Positions 52,500-62,867 of a DNA stretch of 64,000 nt are shown piece by piece. The DNA comes from Streptomyces hiroshimensis (GTDB lineage: Bacteria; Actinomycetota; Actinomycetes; Streptomycetales; Streptomycetaceae): assembly GCF_014650335.1 (NCBI RefSeq), contig NZ_BMUT01000002.1, forward strand, positions 398,110 to 462,109, written 5' to 3'. The notes below the pieces were generated by a model, which searched no databases, was not told where the DNA came from, and was given only the letters and a program-made list of their open reading frames with translations. The translations under genes and the position numbers were made by a program. How positions within the stretch are numbered: position 1 is the first letter of the stretch; each line of letters starts with the position of its first letter.

Positions 52500-53795
52500 A
52501 TGCCCGAAGAGTCCCCGCTCATCAAGAGCCTGCGCGCGGCCGTCGACGCCGCGCCCGACGACGTGCCCCTGCGCCTGCACCTCGCCCAGCTCCTCCTCGA
52601 AGCGGGGCACGGCCAGGACGCGATATCCCAGGTCGCCGCGGCCCTGCAGCGGGAACCGGGCAATGCGGAGGCGCAGGCGCTGATCGCCCGCGCCGTCGCC
52701 CCGCCGGTGACGGCCCCGGCCACGGCGCCGGTCGCCCCCGCACCTGCCCCCGCGCCCGCCGAACCGCCCCGCTACGACTGGAAGCAGGCCGAGGACGAGC
52801 TGTCCGACGTCATCCCGCCGCGCTTCGTCGAGTCCTCGGAGGCGGAGCCGGAGCCGGATCAGCAGCCGCAGCCGCTGTCCGCCGACGGCGAGGACGACCC
52901 GGCCGGCGTCAGCGCCTGGGACGTGGAGACCGCGGGCCTCTCCCTCGCCGACGTCGGCGGCATGGAGCAGGTCAAGGAGCGCCTCCAGGCCGCCTTCCTG
53001 GCCCCCATGCGCAACCCCGAACTCCGCAAGCTCTACGGCAAGAGCCTGCGCGGCGGACTGCTGATGTACGGGCCGCCCGGCTGCGGCAAGACGTACATCG
53101 CCCGCGCCGTCGCCGGCGAGCTGGGCGCCCGCTTCATGACGGTCAGCATCACCGACGTCCTCGACATGTGGATCGGCAACTCCGAGCGCAACCTGCGCGA
53201 ACTCTTCGAGACGGCCCGCCGCAACGCCCCCTGCGTCGTCTTCCTCGACGAGCTGGACGCCCTCGGCGCCAAGCGCAGCCAGATCCGCCACTCCGGCCTG
53301 CGCACCACGGTCAACCAGCTGCTGACCGAGCTGGACGGCGTGGACGCCCAGGCCAACGAGGGCCTGTTCGTGCTCGCCGCCACCAATCACCCCTGGGACG
53401 TCGACCCCGCCCTGCGCCGCCCCGGCCGCCTCGACCGCACGGTGCTGGTGCTGCCGCCCGACGAGGCCGCCCGCGAGTCGATCCTGCGCCACCACCTCAA
53501 GGACCGCCCGGTGGCCCGCATCGACCTGCGCAAGCTGGTCAAGCGCACGGACGGCTTCTCCGGCGCGGACCTGCGCCACCTGTGCGAGAGCGCGGCCGAG
53601 CGCGCCCTGATGGACTCGGTCCGCACCGGCCGGCCCCGCATGATCGAGACGGACGACCTGCTCGCGGCCCTCGCCCAGCTGCGCCCGTCGACCGGCCCGT
53701 GGTTCGACTCGGCGCGCAGCGTCGCCCAGTTCGCCAACGAGGGCGGGCAGTACGACGAGCTGCTGGCGTACCTGAAGAAGAAGAGGATGCTCTGA
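52500..53795 (+). CDS. AAA ATPase with TPR-like N-terminus
   Basis: 431 residues. Residues about 10-65 look like a tetratricopeptide unit (DVPLRLHLAQLLLEAGHGQD), followed by a Pro/Ala linker and a classical AAA module: Walker A GPPGCGKTY (about 190), Walker B CVVFLDELDAL (about 243), sensor ATNHPWDVDPALRRPGRLDR, arginine finger in the last Arg of GRLDR. Closest to the CDC48/FtsH/spastin group, without a protease. TACCCT (52488-52493) is 6 bases before the ATG, so likely leaderless. Coupled with the TPR membrane gene that follows after 2 bases. It might remodel membrane or envelope complexes. Confidence 0.87.
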   Translation: MPEESPLIKSLRAAVDAAPDDVPLRLHLAQLLLEAGHGQDAISQVAAALQREPGNAEAQALIARAVAPPVTAPATAPVAPAPAPAPAEPPRYDWKQAEDELSDVIPPRFVESSEAEPEPDQQPQPLSADGEDDPAGVSAWDVETAGLSLADVGGMEQVKERLQAAFLAPMRNPELRKLYGKSLRGGLLMYGPPGCGKTYIARAVAGELGARFMTVSITDVLDMWIGNSERNLRELFETARRNAPCVVFLDELDALGAKRSQIRHSGLRTTVNQLLTELDGVDAQANEGLFVLAATNHPWDVDPALRRPGRLDRTVLVLPPDEAARESILRHHLKDRPVARIDLRKLVKRTDGFSGADLRHLCESAAERALMDSVRTGRPRMIETDDLLAALAQLRPSTGPWFDSARSVAQFANEGGQYDELLAYLKKKRML

Positions 53796-53797
53796 GC

Positions 53798-54952
53798 GTG
53801 AGTGACACCCCTTACGGCGGTGGGCACCCGAACGTGGCCCGTGCCGAGGCGCTGCTGACCGTCGGCCGGGTCGACGACGCCTGCGACCTCCTCACCCGGC
53901 ACACGAGAGAGGTCTCCCACAAGGACGCCGACGTCTACGCCCTGCTCGCCTGCTGCCTCTACCGGAAGCAGGCGTGGCCCGCGAGCCTGGTCATGGCGGA
54001 GGCCGCGCTCAGCCTCAACCCGTCCCACACCGACGGCCACATCTACCGCAGCGAGGCGCTGTGGCGCCTCGGCCGTGCGGACGAGGCCGTCACCGCGGCC
54101 CGTGAGGCGATACGGATCTCGCCGCACCACCAGACGCCCTATCAGTCGCTGTCGAAGGCGCTGCGCGCGACGGGCGATCTCGACGGTGCGCTGGCGGCCG
54201 CGAACGAGTCCGTGCGCGTCAGCCCGGAGTCCGTGAACTCGCACTTCGCCCGGTACTCCGTCCTGATCGACATGGGGGACAAGGCGGGCGCGCAGCAGAC
54301 GATGCGCGACGTCCTGAGCTTCGCCCCCGAGGATGCCGACGCGCGCGCCGTGCTCGCCGGGCTCAAGGACGAGTCCCGCGAGCTCAGGCTGCCGGAGCTG
54401 GCCAGGGAGTACACCGCGGCTCTGGGGACCGACCCCGGGAACGCGTACGTCGCCTCCAAGCTGGAGGACGTCGCCCTGCGCCTGGTGCGCCGCACCCGCT
54501 GGGTCGCCCTGCTCTGCCTCGTGTACGCCGCCATCACCTCCCGGGCCTTCCCGACCGGCGACGACCCGACCTCCCTGCCCGCACCGCTCGGCACCCGGAT
54601 GTGGTTCTTCTTCCTGATGTGCGTGGCGTGGGGGCTGTGCATCTGGCGCACGTACTACAAGCTCCCGCAGGGCGCCCAGCTCACCCTGCTGTCGGTGATC
54701 CGGCGCGCCTTCGCCGCGAAGCTGGCCGTGGTGCACTCGCTGTGGGGCACGCTCTGCGCGGTGCTGCTGGTGACCGTGCCCTGGACGGACCGGGGCTACG
54801 AGCAGGCGCTCGCGTGGATCGGCGGCGTTCCCGTGGTGCTCGCCATGTGGTGGGGCAACGCCCGGCGGCGCAATGAGCGCGAGGACGCCAGGAAGGCGAA
54901 GGAGAAGCGGCTGAAGAGCGCCCGCCGGAAGGAATCGGAGGCCGCCCGGTAA
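53798..54952 (+). CDS. TPR protein with C-terminal membrane helices
   Basis: 384 residues. At least five TPR-like units (about 10-215: ARAEALLTVGRVDDACDLLT; ALLACCLYRKQAWPASLVMA; YRSEALWRLGRADEAVTAAR; LSKALRATGDLDGALAAANE), then about three or four helices (residues 240-360) and a very basic Arg/Lys tail. GTG start two bases after the ATPase stop. The TPR domain probably docks the ATPase to the membrane or binds its substrates. Confidence 0.83.
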   Translation: MSDTPYGGGHPNVARAEALLTVGRVDDACDLLTRHTREVSHKDADVYALLACCLYRKQAWPASLVMAEAALSLNPSHTDGHIYRSEALWRLGRADEAVTAAREAIRISPHHQTPYQSLSKALRATGDLDGALAAANESVRVSPESVNSHFARYSVLIDMGDKAGAQQTMRDVLSFAPEDADARAVLAGLKDESRELRLPELAREYTAALGTDPGNAYVASKLEDVALRLVRRTRWVALLCLVYAAITSRAFPTGDDPTSLPAPLGTRMWFFFLMCVAWGLCIWRTYYKLPQGAQLTLLSVIRRAFAAKLAVVHSLWGTLCAVLLVTVPWTDRGYEQALAWIGGVPVVLAMWWGNARRRNEREDARKAKEKRLKSARRKESEAAR

Positions 54953-54994
54953 CATCCGGACGGTACGAGCCGACGACCCGTGAGGAGCCCACCG

Positions 54995-55351
54995 GTGGCG
55001 GGAGAACCGCAGGCGGACTGCCTGTTCTGCAAGATCGTCAAGGGGGAGGTGCCGGCGACGGTCGTCAAGGAGACGCAGACCACCCTCGCCTTCCAGGACA
55101 TCAACCCCCAGGCGCCCGTGCACGTCCTGGTCATCCCCAAGGCGCACTACCCGGACGCGGCCGCTCTCGCCGCGGCCGAGCCGCTGCTCGCCGCCGACGT
55201 GCTGAAGACGGCCGGCGAGGTGGCCCTCCAGGAGAACGGGGACAAGGGCTTCCGCATCGTCTTCAACACCGGCGCCGGCGCCGGCCAGACCGTCTTCCAC
55301 GCGCACGCCCACGTCCTCGGCGGCCGTGGCTTCAACTGGCCCCCCGGCTAG
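54995..55351 (+). CDS. HIT family nucleotide-binding protein
   Basis: 118 residues, the Hint/HinT type. [16 protein letters not shown] at the start (zinc-type Cys pair) and [13 protein letters not shown] at the end, with the histidine triad HAHAH. It hydrolyses adenosine 5'-phosphoramidates and related nucleotides. GTG 54995 has GAGGAG 7 bases upstream; the frame is open 15 bases further. In related genomes this gene follows rsmE directly. Confidence 0.93.
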   Translation: MAGEPQADCLFCKIVKGEVPATVVKETQTTLAFQDINPQAPVHVLVIPKAHYPDAAALAAAEPLLAADVLKTAGEVALQENGDKGFRIVFNTGAGAGQTVFHAHAHVLGGRGFNWPPG

Positions 55352-55361
55352 GAAGCACCCC

Positions 55362-56270
55362 TTGTCCGTACGTGAACTCGTCGTCCTGGGCACCGCCAGC
55401 CAGGTGCCCACGCGACACCGCAACCACAACGGCTACGTCCTGCGCTGGGACGGCACCGGCCTGCTCTTCGACCCGGGCGAGGGCACGCAGCGGCAGATGC
55501 TGCGCGCCGGGGTGGCCGCGCACGACCTGAACCGGCTGTGCGTCACCCACTTCCACGGCGATCACTCCCTCGGCCTCGCCGGGGTGATCCAGCGCATCAA
55601 CCTCGACCAGGTGCCGCACCCGGTCACCGCGCACTACCCGCGCAGCGGCAAGCGCTTCTTCGAGCGCCTGCGGTACGCCACCGCCTACCGCGAGACGGTG
55701 CAGCTGGTGGAGGAGCCCGTCTCCGGCGCGGGCGGGGTGCTGGCCGAGGAGCCCTCGTACCGCCTGGAGGCCCGCAAGCTCTCGCACCCGGTGGAGTCCT
55801 ACGGCTACCGCCTGGTCGAGCCCGACGGCCGGCGCATGCTGCCCGAGCGGCTCGCCGCGCACGGCATCGCCGGGCCGGACGTGGGCCGGCTGCAGCGCGA
55901 GGGCGCGGTCGGCGGCGTCACCCTGGACGAGGTGAGCGAGATCCGGCGCGGGCAGCGGTTCGCGTTCGTGATGGACACCCGCCTGTGCGACGGGGTGTAC
56001 GAGCTGGCCGAGGGCTGCGACATGCTCGTCATCGAGTCGACGTTCACCGACGAGGACGCCTCCCTCGCCGAGGACCACGGCCACCTGACGGCGGGCCAGG
56101 CGGGCCGGGTCGCCGCCGGGGCGGGAGTGCGGCACCTTGTGCTGACGCACTTCTCGCAGCGGTACGACGACCCGGCGGTCTTCGCGGAGCAGGCCCGGGC
56201 GGCGGGCTTCGAGGGCGAACTCACCGTCGCCCGGGACCTGATGCGGGTGCCCGTGCCCAAAAGGCGTTAG
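55362..56270 (+). CDS. rnz: Ribonuclease Z-like metallo-beta-lactamase
   Basis: Removes the 3' trailer of tRNA precursors; tRNA-Ala here lacks an encoded CCA, so such processing is needed. The 302-residue protein has [26 protein letters not shown] (63-68), [15 protein letters not shown] and LTHFSQRY. The start is TTG at 55362, because family proteins begin [10 protein letters not shown] and no ATG or GTG fits; AGGA lies 8 bases upstream. It begins 10 bases after the HIT stop. Confidence 0.92.
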   Translation: MSVRELVVLGTASQVPTRHRNHNGYVLRWDGTGLLFDPGEGTQRQMLRAGVAAHDLNRLCVTHFHGDHSLGLAGVIQRINLDQVPHPVTAHYPRSGKRFFERLRYATAYRETVQLVEEPVSGAGGVLAEEPSYRLEARKLSHPVESYGYRLVEPDGRRMLPERLAAHGIAGPDVGRLQREGAVGGVTLDEVSEIRRGQRFAFVMDTRLCDGVYELAEGCDMLVIESTFTDEDASLAEDHGHLTAGQAGRVAAGAGVRHLVLTHFSQRYDDPAVFAEQARAAGFEGELTVARDLMRVPVPKRR

Positions 56271-56280
56271 GGCAAGGCGG

Positions 56281-57078
56281 TTACGGCAGGAAGTACATCG
56301 GGTTCGGCAGCTTGTACGTGTGCTGCGCGTACCCGCCCTGCAGGTCGCTGAACTGGTCGCCGAAGTTGGCGACGATGCGGTAGCCCTGCGACTCGATGTG
56401 CTTGCGCGTGCCCGCCTTGTACTCGACGGTGGTGCACGTGGCGCCGCACGGCAGGTACGCCGGCGGCGTCTTCTTGTTCTTCAGGTAGAAGTGCGCGGTG
56501 TCGGCGGCGGGCTTGTAGCCGGCGTTCCTGAGGTTGCGCACGCTCCAGTCGCGCTGGTGCTCGTCGCGGCCGGTGACGAAGAAGACCGTGATGCCCTTGG
56601 ACTGCGCCCAGTTGACGAGCTGCGGCATGCCGAAGACCGGGGCCATGTCGGTGGACTTCAGGTACGCGTCCTGCGACTCGGGCGTGAAGTGGAAGCCCTG
56701 CTGGAGCTCGTAGTTGTAGGTGAGCAGGGTCGTGTCGTCCACGTCCAGGACGATGGCGGGCTTGGGGGCGCCCTTCTTGCCCGCCTGGTTCTTGACGGCC
56801 TTCTCCAGCTGCGCCTTCGCCTTCTTCTCGATGTCGGCGACCTGCTTGGCGTAGTTGCTGTCCGGCGACGCGTAGTGCTGGCCGTTCTTGTCGACGGTGT
56901 CGCCGTAGTAGGCCTTGATCTTGTCCGTCACCTTGGTGAGGTTCGGGATCTCCTTGTCCGTGCGCGGCACGGAGTGCTCGGCGCTGGCGGCGCCGGCCGT
57001 GTAGAGACCGGCGCCGACGGCGAGGGCGGCGCCGGCCGCGGCGATGCGGACGCGCTTGGACGCAAGGCTGAGCTGCAC
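56281..57078 (-). CDS. Secreted HAD-type acid phosphatase (class B-like)
   Basis: 265 residues from GTG 57078 with GGAG 8 bases upstream. A signal peptide (AAAGAALAVGAGLYTAGAASA, cleavage near ASA-EHS) precedes a HAD domain: VLDVDDTTLL carries the nucleophile Asp, FFVTGRDEHQR motif II, and NFGDQFSDL motif IV. Class B acid phosphatases dephosphorylate nucleotides and sugars outside the cell. A disulfide is possible in CGATC. Convergent with rnz, 10 bases apart. Confidence 0.9.
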   Translation of the reverse strand: MQLSLASKRVRIAAAGAALAVGAGLYTAGAASAEHSVPRTDKEIPNLTKVTDKIKAYYGDTVDKNGQHYASPDSNYAKQVADIEKKAKAQLEKAVKNQAGKKGAPKPAIVLDVDDTTLLTYNYELQQGFHFTPESQDAYLKSTDMAPVFGMPQLVNWAQSKGITVFFVTGRDEHQRDWSVRNLRNAGYKPAADTAHFYLKNKKTPPAYLPCGATCTTVEYKAGTRKHIESQGYRIVANFGDQFSDLQGGYAQHTYKLPNPMYFLP

Positions 57079-57165
57079 GTGTGTACTCCTGAGTAGCAAG
57101 GGCGGTGCAGCGCGAAGCTAGGGCCTTGGCCGGTGCAGGTCAAGCAAGTGCAGGTCAAGCCTTGT

Positions 57166-58530
57166 CTACGCGAGTAGGGGCGTCGTTTCCCCGCCCCTGC
57201 GCCGGGCGCCCCGCCCGGCCCGTTCCAGGATGCGGGCCGCCACCGCCGGCGAGTCGACCAGCGGGTGCAGGGCCAGGGCGCGCAGCGCGGCGTCGTGGTC
57301 CTCGTGCACCGCCGCCGTGATCGCGGCCCGCTCGACCGCCTTGAGCTGCAGCATCAGCCCCAGCTGGTCCTCGCGCAGGGGCGCGCACGGCAGCGGCCGG
57401 GCGCCCCGGGCGTCCACCTCGCAGACCGTCTCGATGATGGCCTCGGGGGCCAGCCCGGGGACGGTCGTGCCGTTGGGGACGTTGAGGATCAGGCGCGTGG
57501 GCTCGTCCCGGGCGACGGCCTGCATCAGCGCGAGCGCCACCTTGTCGTAGCCGCCGCCGTCCAGGTCGCAGGAGTCGCGCTGCCAGCCGCCGCTCGCCGC
57601 GCGGCTCTCCGCCATATAGGTGGACTCGCGCTGCAGCCGGGTGCGCTCCCACAGCTCGTACGAGCGCTCCGGCGCGGCCGCCGCCTCGGTGAAGAAGCCG
57701 CTCTGCTGCTGGTCGAGGAACTGGCCGCGGGTCTCCGGGGACTCCAGCACCGAGCGCAGGGTCTCCCTGCGGAAGTAGTAGTAGTGGAGGTATTCGTTGG
57801 GCAGGGCCCCCAGGGCGCGCAGCCAGTCCGCGCCGAAGAGCTTGCCCTCCTCGAAGGAGGAGAGGGCGTCGTCGTCCGCCAGCAGCCCCGGCAGCAGGTC
57901 CTTGCCGTGCAGGCTCAACGATCTGAGCCAGCCGAGGTGATTGAGCCCCACGTAGTCGAAGGTCACCCGATCCGGGTCGGCTCCGGCGGCCCGCGCCGCC
58001 CGCCGGACCAGCCCCACGGGTGAATCGCAGATGCCGATCACCCGTCTGCCCAGGACGGCCGACATCGCCTCCGTCACCATCCCCGCAGGGTTGGTGAAGT
58101 TGATGACCCATGCGCGGGGGGCGACCGCCGCGACCCGTTCCGCGATCTCCAGCGCCACCAGCACCGTGCGCAGGCCGTACAGGACCCCGCCCGCGCCGAC
58201 GGTCTCCTGCCCCAACACCCCTTCGCTCAGGGGGATCCGCTCGTCCAGCACCCGGCCGGCCGTGCCGCCCACCCGGATGGCCGAGAACACGAAGTCGGTG
58301 CCGCGCAGTGCGTCGTCCAGGCTGTGCGCGATGCGCACGGAAGGGGCGCCGGGCACCCCTTCGGCCTGCGCCGCCAGCACCGAAGCGATCACTCTCATGC
58401 GCATGGAATCGGTGTCGTAGAGCACGAGTTCCGTACAGCGGCCCGGGGTGTCGCGCCGCGCGTCGTCCAGGAGGGCCCGGTGCACCAGAGGCACCCGGAA
58501 CCCGCCACCGCCGAGAATCGTCAGCCTCAT
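57166..58530 (-). CDS. GH4 family 6-phospho-beta-glucosidase-like enzyme
   Basis: 454 residues of the NAD- and metal-dependent glycoside hydrolase family 4. Dinucleotide-binding LTILGGGGFRVP, ELVLYDTDSMRM, INFTNPAGMVTEA, GICDSPVGL with the metal Cys, and GLNHLGWLRS with the metal His. GH4 enzymes hydrolyse phosphorylated disaccharides by an oxidation-elimination mechanism. TACCTT lies 7 bases before the ATG (58538-58543, minus strand), suggesting a leaderless mRNA. It is divergent from a PfkB sugar kinase that could act in the same pathway. Last 20 residues are Arg-rich and non-conserved. Confidence 0.93.
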   Translation of the reverse strand: MRLTILGGGGFRVPLVHRALLDDARRDTPGRCTELVLYDTDSMRMRVIASVLAAQAEGVPGAPSVRIAHSLDDALRGTDFVFSAIRVGGTAGRVLDERIPLSEGVLGQETVGAGGVLYGLRTVLVALEIAERVAAVAPRAWVINFTNPAGMVTEAMSAVLGRRVIGICDSPVGLVRRAARAAGADPDRVTFDYVGLNHLGWLRSLSLHGKDLLPGLLADDDALSSFEEGKLFGADWLRALGALPNEYLHYYYFRRETLRSVLESPETRGQFLDQQQSGFFTEAAAAPERSYELWERTRLQRESTYMAESRAASGGWQRDSCDLDGGGYDKVALALMQAVARDEPTRLILNVPNGTTVPGLAPEAIIETVCEVDARGARPLPCAPLREDQLGLMLQLKAVERAAITAAVHEDHDAALRALALHPLVDSPAVAARILERAGRGARRRGGETTPLLA

Positions 58531-58601
58531 ATTCCGGAAGGTACCTCAGCATCGGGCACACTGTCCGGATCCGCACCCCGTGAGAGGAGCAGCGAGCGCG
58601 T

Positions 58602-59783
58602 ATGACGACCTCTTCGCCCCACTCGACGCCCCGGCAGGACATCCGGAACGGGCACTGCCCGGGCGAGCGCACCGAGGGATTCGAGTTCCAGGGGGCGGCT
58701 GCCGTCCTCGACCCGCTGGCCGAGGTCCGCTCGGCGGAGGACCCGCCCACCGACGTGTACCTGACCGGAACGGTCTTCCTCGACATCATCTTCACGGGCC
58801 TGGACTCGGCCCCCGTGCGCGGCACGGAGTCCTGGGCGCGCGGCATGGGGTCGAGCCCGGGCGGCATCGCGAACATGGCCACCGCCCTGGCCCGGCTGGG
58901 CCTGCGCACCTCCCTCGCCGCGGCCTTCGGCGACGACATGTACGGGGAGTACTGCTGGGAGGCGCTCGCGCAAGGGGAGGGAATCGATCTCGGCCTGTCG
59001 CGCACGGTGGCCGGCTGGCACTCGCCGGTGACCGTCTCGATGGCCTACGAGGGCGAGCGGACGATGGTCTCGCACGGGCACGAGGTGCCGCCGCCCGGTG
59101 ACGGAGGGGTGCCCGCGCCCGAGTGCCCGCCCCCGTCGCGGGCCTGCGTGGCCCTGCTGGTGCCCGGCCGCGAGGAGGAGTGGATCGCCCGGGCGGCGGC
59201 CCGCGGCAGCAGGGTCTTCGCGGACGTCGGCTGGGACGAGACCGGCCGCTGGGATCCGGCCGACCTCGCGGGCCTGGAGCACTGCGAGGCCTTCCTGCCG
59301 AACGCCGAGGAGGCCATGCGCTACACCCGCACCGACTGCCCGCGCGCCGCCGCCCGCGCGCTCGCCGAGAAGGTGCCGGTCGCCGTCGTCACGATGGGGG
59401 AGAAGGGCGCCTTCGCGGTCGACAGCCGTACGGGGGAGAGCGCGGAGGTCCCCGCGATCGCCGTCGAGGCGCTCGACCCCACCGGCGCCGGGGACGTCTT
59501 CGTCGCGGGCTTCGTCACGGGCACCCTGGCCGGCTGGCCGCTCGCCGACCGGCTCGCCTTCGCCGGGCTGACGGCCGCCCTGTCCGTACAGGAATTCGGA
59601 GGGTCGCTGTCGGCCCCCGGGTGGGTCGAGATCGCCGCCTGGTGGAACCACGTGCGCTCCTACGACGACCAGAGCCCGGCCGTCCGCCGCCGCTACGGCT
59701 TCCTCGACGGACTGCTGCCCGCGGCCGCCCGGCCCTGGCCGCTGCGCCGGGCCGTGCCCACGCTGGGCTTCCGCAGGCCGTAG
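58602..59783 (+). CDS. PfkB family carbohydrate kinase
   Basis: 393 residues, ribokinase-like fold. GSSPGGIANMATALARLGL is the substrate region, AFGDDMYGEYCWEAL follows, and DPTGAGDVFVAGFVTG holds the catalytic Asp and anion hole. An N-terminal extension of about 45 residues precedes the fold. The phosphorylated sugar cannot be deduced; pairing with a GH4 gene suggests a sugar or aldonate. ATG with GAGAGGAGC about 12 bases upstream. Confidence 0.9.
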   Translation: MTTSSPHSTPRQDIRNGHCPGERTEGFEFQGAAAVLDPLAEVRSAEDPPTDVYLTGTVFLDIIFTGLDSAPVRGTESWARGMGSSPGGIANMATALARLGLRTSLAAAFGDDMYGEYCWEALAQGEGIDLGLSRTVAGWHSPVTVSMAYEGERTMVSHGHEVPPPGDGGVPAPECPPPSRACVALLVPGREEEWIARAAARGSRVFADVGWDETGRWDPADLAGLEHCEAFLPNAEEAMRYTRTDCPRAAARALAEKVPVAVVTMGEKGAFAVDSRTGESAEVPAIAVEALDPTGAGDVFVAGFVTGTLAGWPLADRLAFAGLTAALSVQEFGGSLSAPGWVEIAAWWNHVRSYDDQSPAVRRRYGFLDGLLPAAARPWPLRRAVPTLGFRRP

Positions 59784-59895
59784 GCCCCCGCCGGAGGCGC
59801 AGGAAAAACTCTCGGGCCCCAGGGCCTGCCGTCGTACCCTGGTATTCCAAGGTTTTCCGGACACCGGCCGGACACAGGAGTGCAGAAAAGAGGCG

Positions 59896-60921
<1,026 letters not shown>

Positions 60922-60927
60922 AAAACG

Positions 60928-61425
60928 ATGGCTATCGACGTCAACAACGAATCCGGCACGGACATCGACGAGCAGGCGGTCCTCGACATCGCCCGCTACG
61001 CCCTGGCCCGGATGCGCATCCACCCGCTCTCCGAACTCTCGGTCATCGTTGTCGACGCCGAAGCCATGGAGCAGCTCCACATCCAGTGGATGGACCTGCC
61101 CGGGCCGACCGATGTGATGTCCTTCCCGATGGACGAGCTCCGTCCCCCGGCCAAGGACGACGACGAGCCCCCGCAGGGCCTCCTCGGCGACATCGTGCTG
61201 TGCCCGGAGGTCGCCAAGAAGCAGGGCGAGGACGCCCCCACCGGTCACTCCATGGACGAGGAGCTCCAGCTGCTCACCGTCCACGGCGTCCTCCACCTCC
61301 TCGGCTACGACCACGAGGAGCCCGACGAGAAGGCCGAGATGTTCGGCCTGCAGGCCGCCATCGTCGACGGCTGGCGCGCCGAGCGCGGGATCGAGGGGCC
61401 CTCCCCGGCGCCCACGATCACGTGA
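60928..61425 (+). CDS. ybeY: Endoribonuclease YbeY
   Basis: 165-residue zinc protein needed for 16S rRNA 3' end maturation and ribosome quality control. The triple-His motif is [31 protein letters not shown] is also typical. The C-terminus is slightly longer than in E. coli. Its TGA overlaps the GTG of the CBS gene, so phoH, ybeY and the CBS gene are one coupled operon. Confidence 0.97.
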   Translation: MAIDVNNESGTDIDEQAVLDIARYALARMRIHPLSELSVIVVDAEAMEQLHIQWMDLPGPTDVMSFPMDELRPPAKDDDEPPQGLLGDIVLCPEVAKKQGEDAPTGHSMDEELQLLTVHGVLHLLGYDHEEPDEKAEMFGLQAAIVDGWRAERGIEGPSPAPTIT

Positions 61426-62720
61426 ACGGGCAGCTGATCGCGGTCGCGGTCCTGCTGCTCGTCGTCGCCTGGCTCGCCGCCTGCGCCGAGGCCGGCCTCG
61501 CGCGGACCACCCGGTTCCGCGCCGAGGAGGCCGTCCGGTCCGGGCGGCGCGGCGGCGCCCGGCTGCTGGCCGTCGCCGCCGACCCCACCCGCTATCTGAA
61601 CGTGGCCCTGCTGGTCCGCGTCGCCTGCGAGATGGCGGCCGGAGTGCTGGTCACCTACGTCTGCCTGCAGGGCTTCGAGAAGACCTGGCAGGCGCTGACC
61701 GTCGCCATCGCCGTCATGGTCCTCGTCTCGTACGTGGCCGTCGGCGTCTCCCCGCGCACCATCGGGCGCCAGCACCCGCTGGGCACCGCCACCGCGGCCG
61801 CCTACGTGCTGCTGCCGCTCGCCCGCATCATGGGCCCGGTGCCGCAGCTGCTGATCCTCATCGGCAACGCCCTCACCCCCGGCAAGGGCTTCCGCAAGGG
61901 CCCCTTCGCCTCCGAGGCCGAGCTGCGGGCGATGGTCGACCTCGCCGAGCAGGAGTCGCTGATCGAGGACGAGGAGCGCCGCATGGTGCACTCCGTCTTC
62001 GAGCTCGGCGACACCCTCGTGCGCGAGGTGATGGTGCCGCGCACGGACCTCGTCGTCATCGAGCGCGGCAAGACCATCCGCCAGGCCCTCACCCTGGCCC
62101 TGCGCTCCGGCTTCTCCCGGATCCCGGTCACCGGCGAGAGCGAGGACGACATCGTGGGCGTCGTCTACCTCAAGGACCTCGTCCGCAAGACGCACATCAG
62201 CCGCGACGCGGAGTCCGAGCTGGTCTCCACCGCGATGCGGCCCGCCGTCTTCGTGCCCGACACGAAGAACGCCGGCGACCTGCTGCGGGAGATGCAGCAG
62301 CAGCGCAACCACTGCGCCGTCGCCATCGACGAGTACGGCGGCACCGCCGGCATCGTCACCATCGAGGACATCCTGGAGGAGATCGTCGGCGAGATCACCG
62401 ACGAGTACGACCGCGAGCTGCCGCCCGTCGAGGACCTCGGCGACGGCCGCTACCGCGTCACCGCCCGCCTCGACCTCGGCGACCTCGGCGAGCTCTACGG
62501 CCTCGACGAGCTCGACGACGAGGACGTGGAGACGGTGGGCGGCCTGCTGGCCAAGTCCCTGGGCCGGGTGCCGATCGCGGGCGCCGTGGCCGAGGTGGAC
62601 CTCGCCGACTACGGGCTCGGCGAGCCCGGGGGCGGGCTGCAGGGCCTGCGGCTCACGGCGGAGGCGGCGGCGGGCCGGCGGAACCGCATCGTGACGGTGC
62701 TGGTGGAACCGGTGCACTGA
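61422..62720 (+). CDS. CNNM/HlyC-CorC family membrane protein (DUF21 and CBS pair)
   Basis: 432 residues: a DUF21 membrane domain with three or four helices (about 1-150), two CBS domains (about 200-330; [40 protein letters not shown]) and a CorC/HlyC C-terminal domain. Family members take part in magnesium or cobalt efflux. GTG start overlaps ybeY (GTGA). Related genomes continue with era, which is not found here; a terminator and an unrelated esterase gene follow. Confidence 0.93.
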   Translation: MNGQLIAVAVLLLVVAWLAACAEAGLARTTRFRAEEAVRSGRRGGARLLAVAADPTRYLNVALLVRVACEMAAGVLVTYVCLQGFEKTWQALTVAIAVMVLVSYVAVGVSPRTIGRQHPLGTATAAAYVLLPLARIMGPVPQLLILIGNALTPGKGFRKGPFASEAELRAMVDLAEQESLIEDEERRMVHSVFELGDTLVREVMVPRTDLVVIERGKTIRQALTLALRSGFSRIPVTGESEDDIVGVVYLKDLVRKTHISRDAESELVSTAMRPAVFVPDTKNAGDLLREMQQQRNHCAVAIDEYGGTAGIVTIEDILEEIVGEITDEYDRELPPVEDLGDGRYRVTARLDLGDLGELYGLDELDDEDVETVGGLLAKSLGRVPIAGAVAEVDLADYGLGEPGGGLQGLRLTAEAAAGRRNRIVTVLVEPVH

Positions 62721-62726
62721 TCTTGT

Positions 62727-62756
62727 AAAGCCCCCGGCGTCGCGGCCGGGGGCTTT
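62727..62756. terminator. Terminator of the phoH-ybeY-CBS operon
   Basis: AAAGCCCCCGGC (62727-62738) pairs perfectly with GCCGGGGGCTTT (62745-62756), loop GTCGCG, six bases after the CBS stop. Confidence 0.9.
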
Positions 62757-62867
62757 ATGAGCATTTCGTATCAGAGGCGGATTGCCGGGGCGAATCCGGA
62801 ACCCCGGGGCCGGATTCGTTCATCTGCAGGCACAGAACCGATCGCCACTGCCTGCCGGAGCACCACG

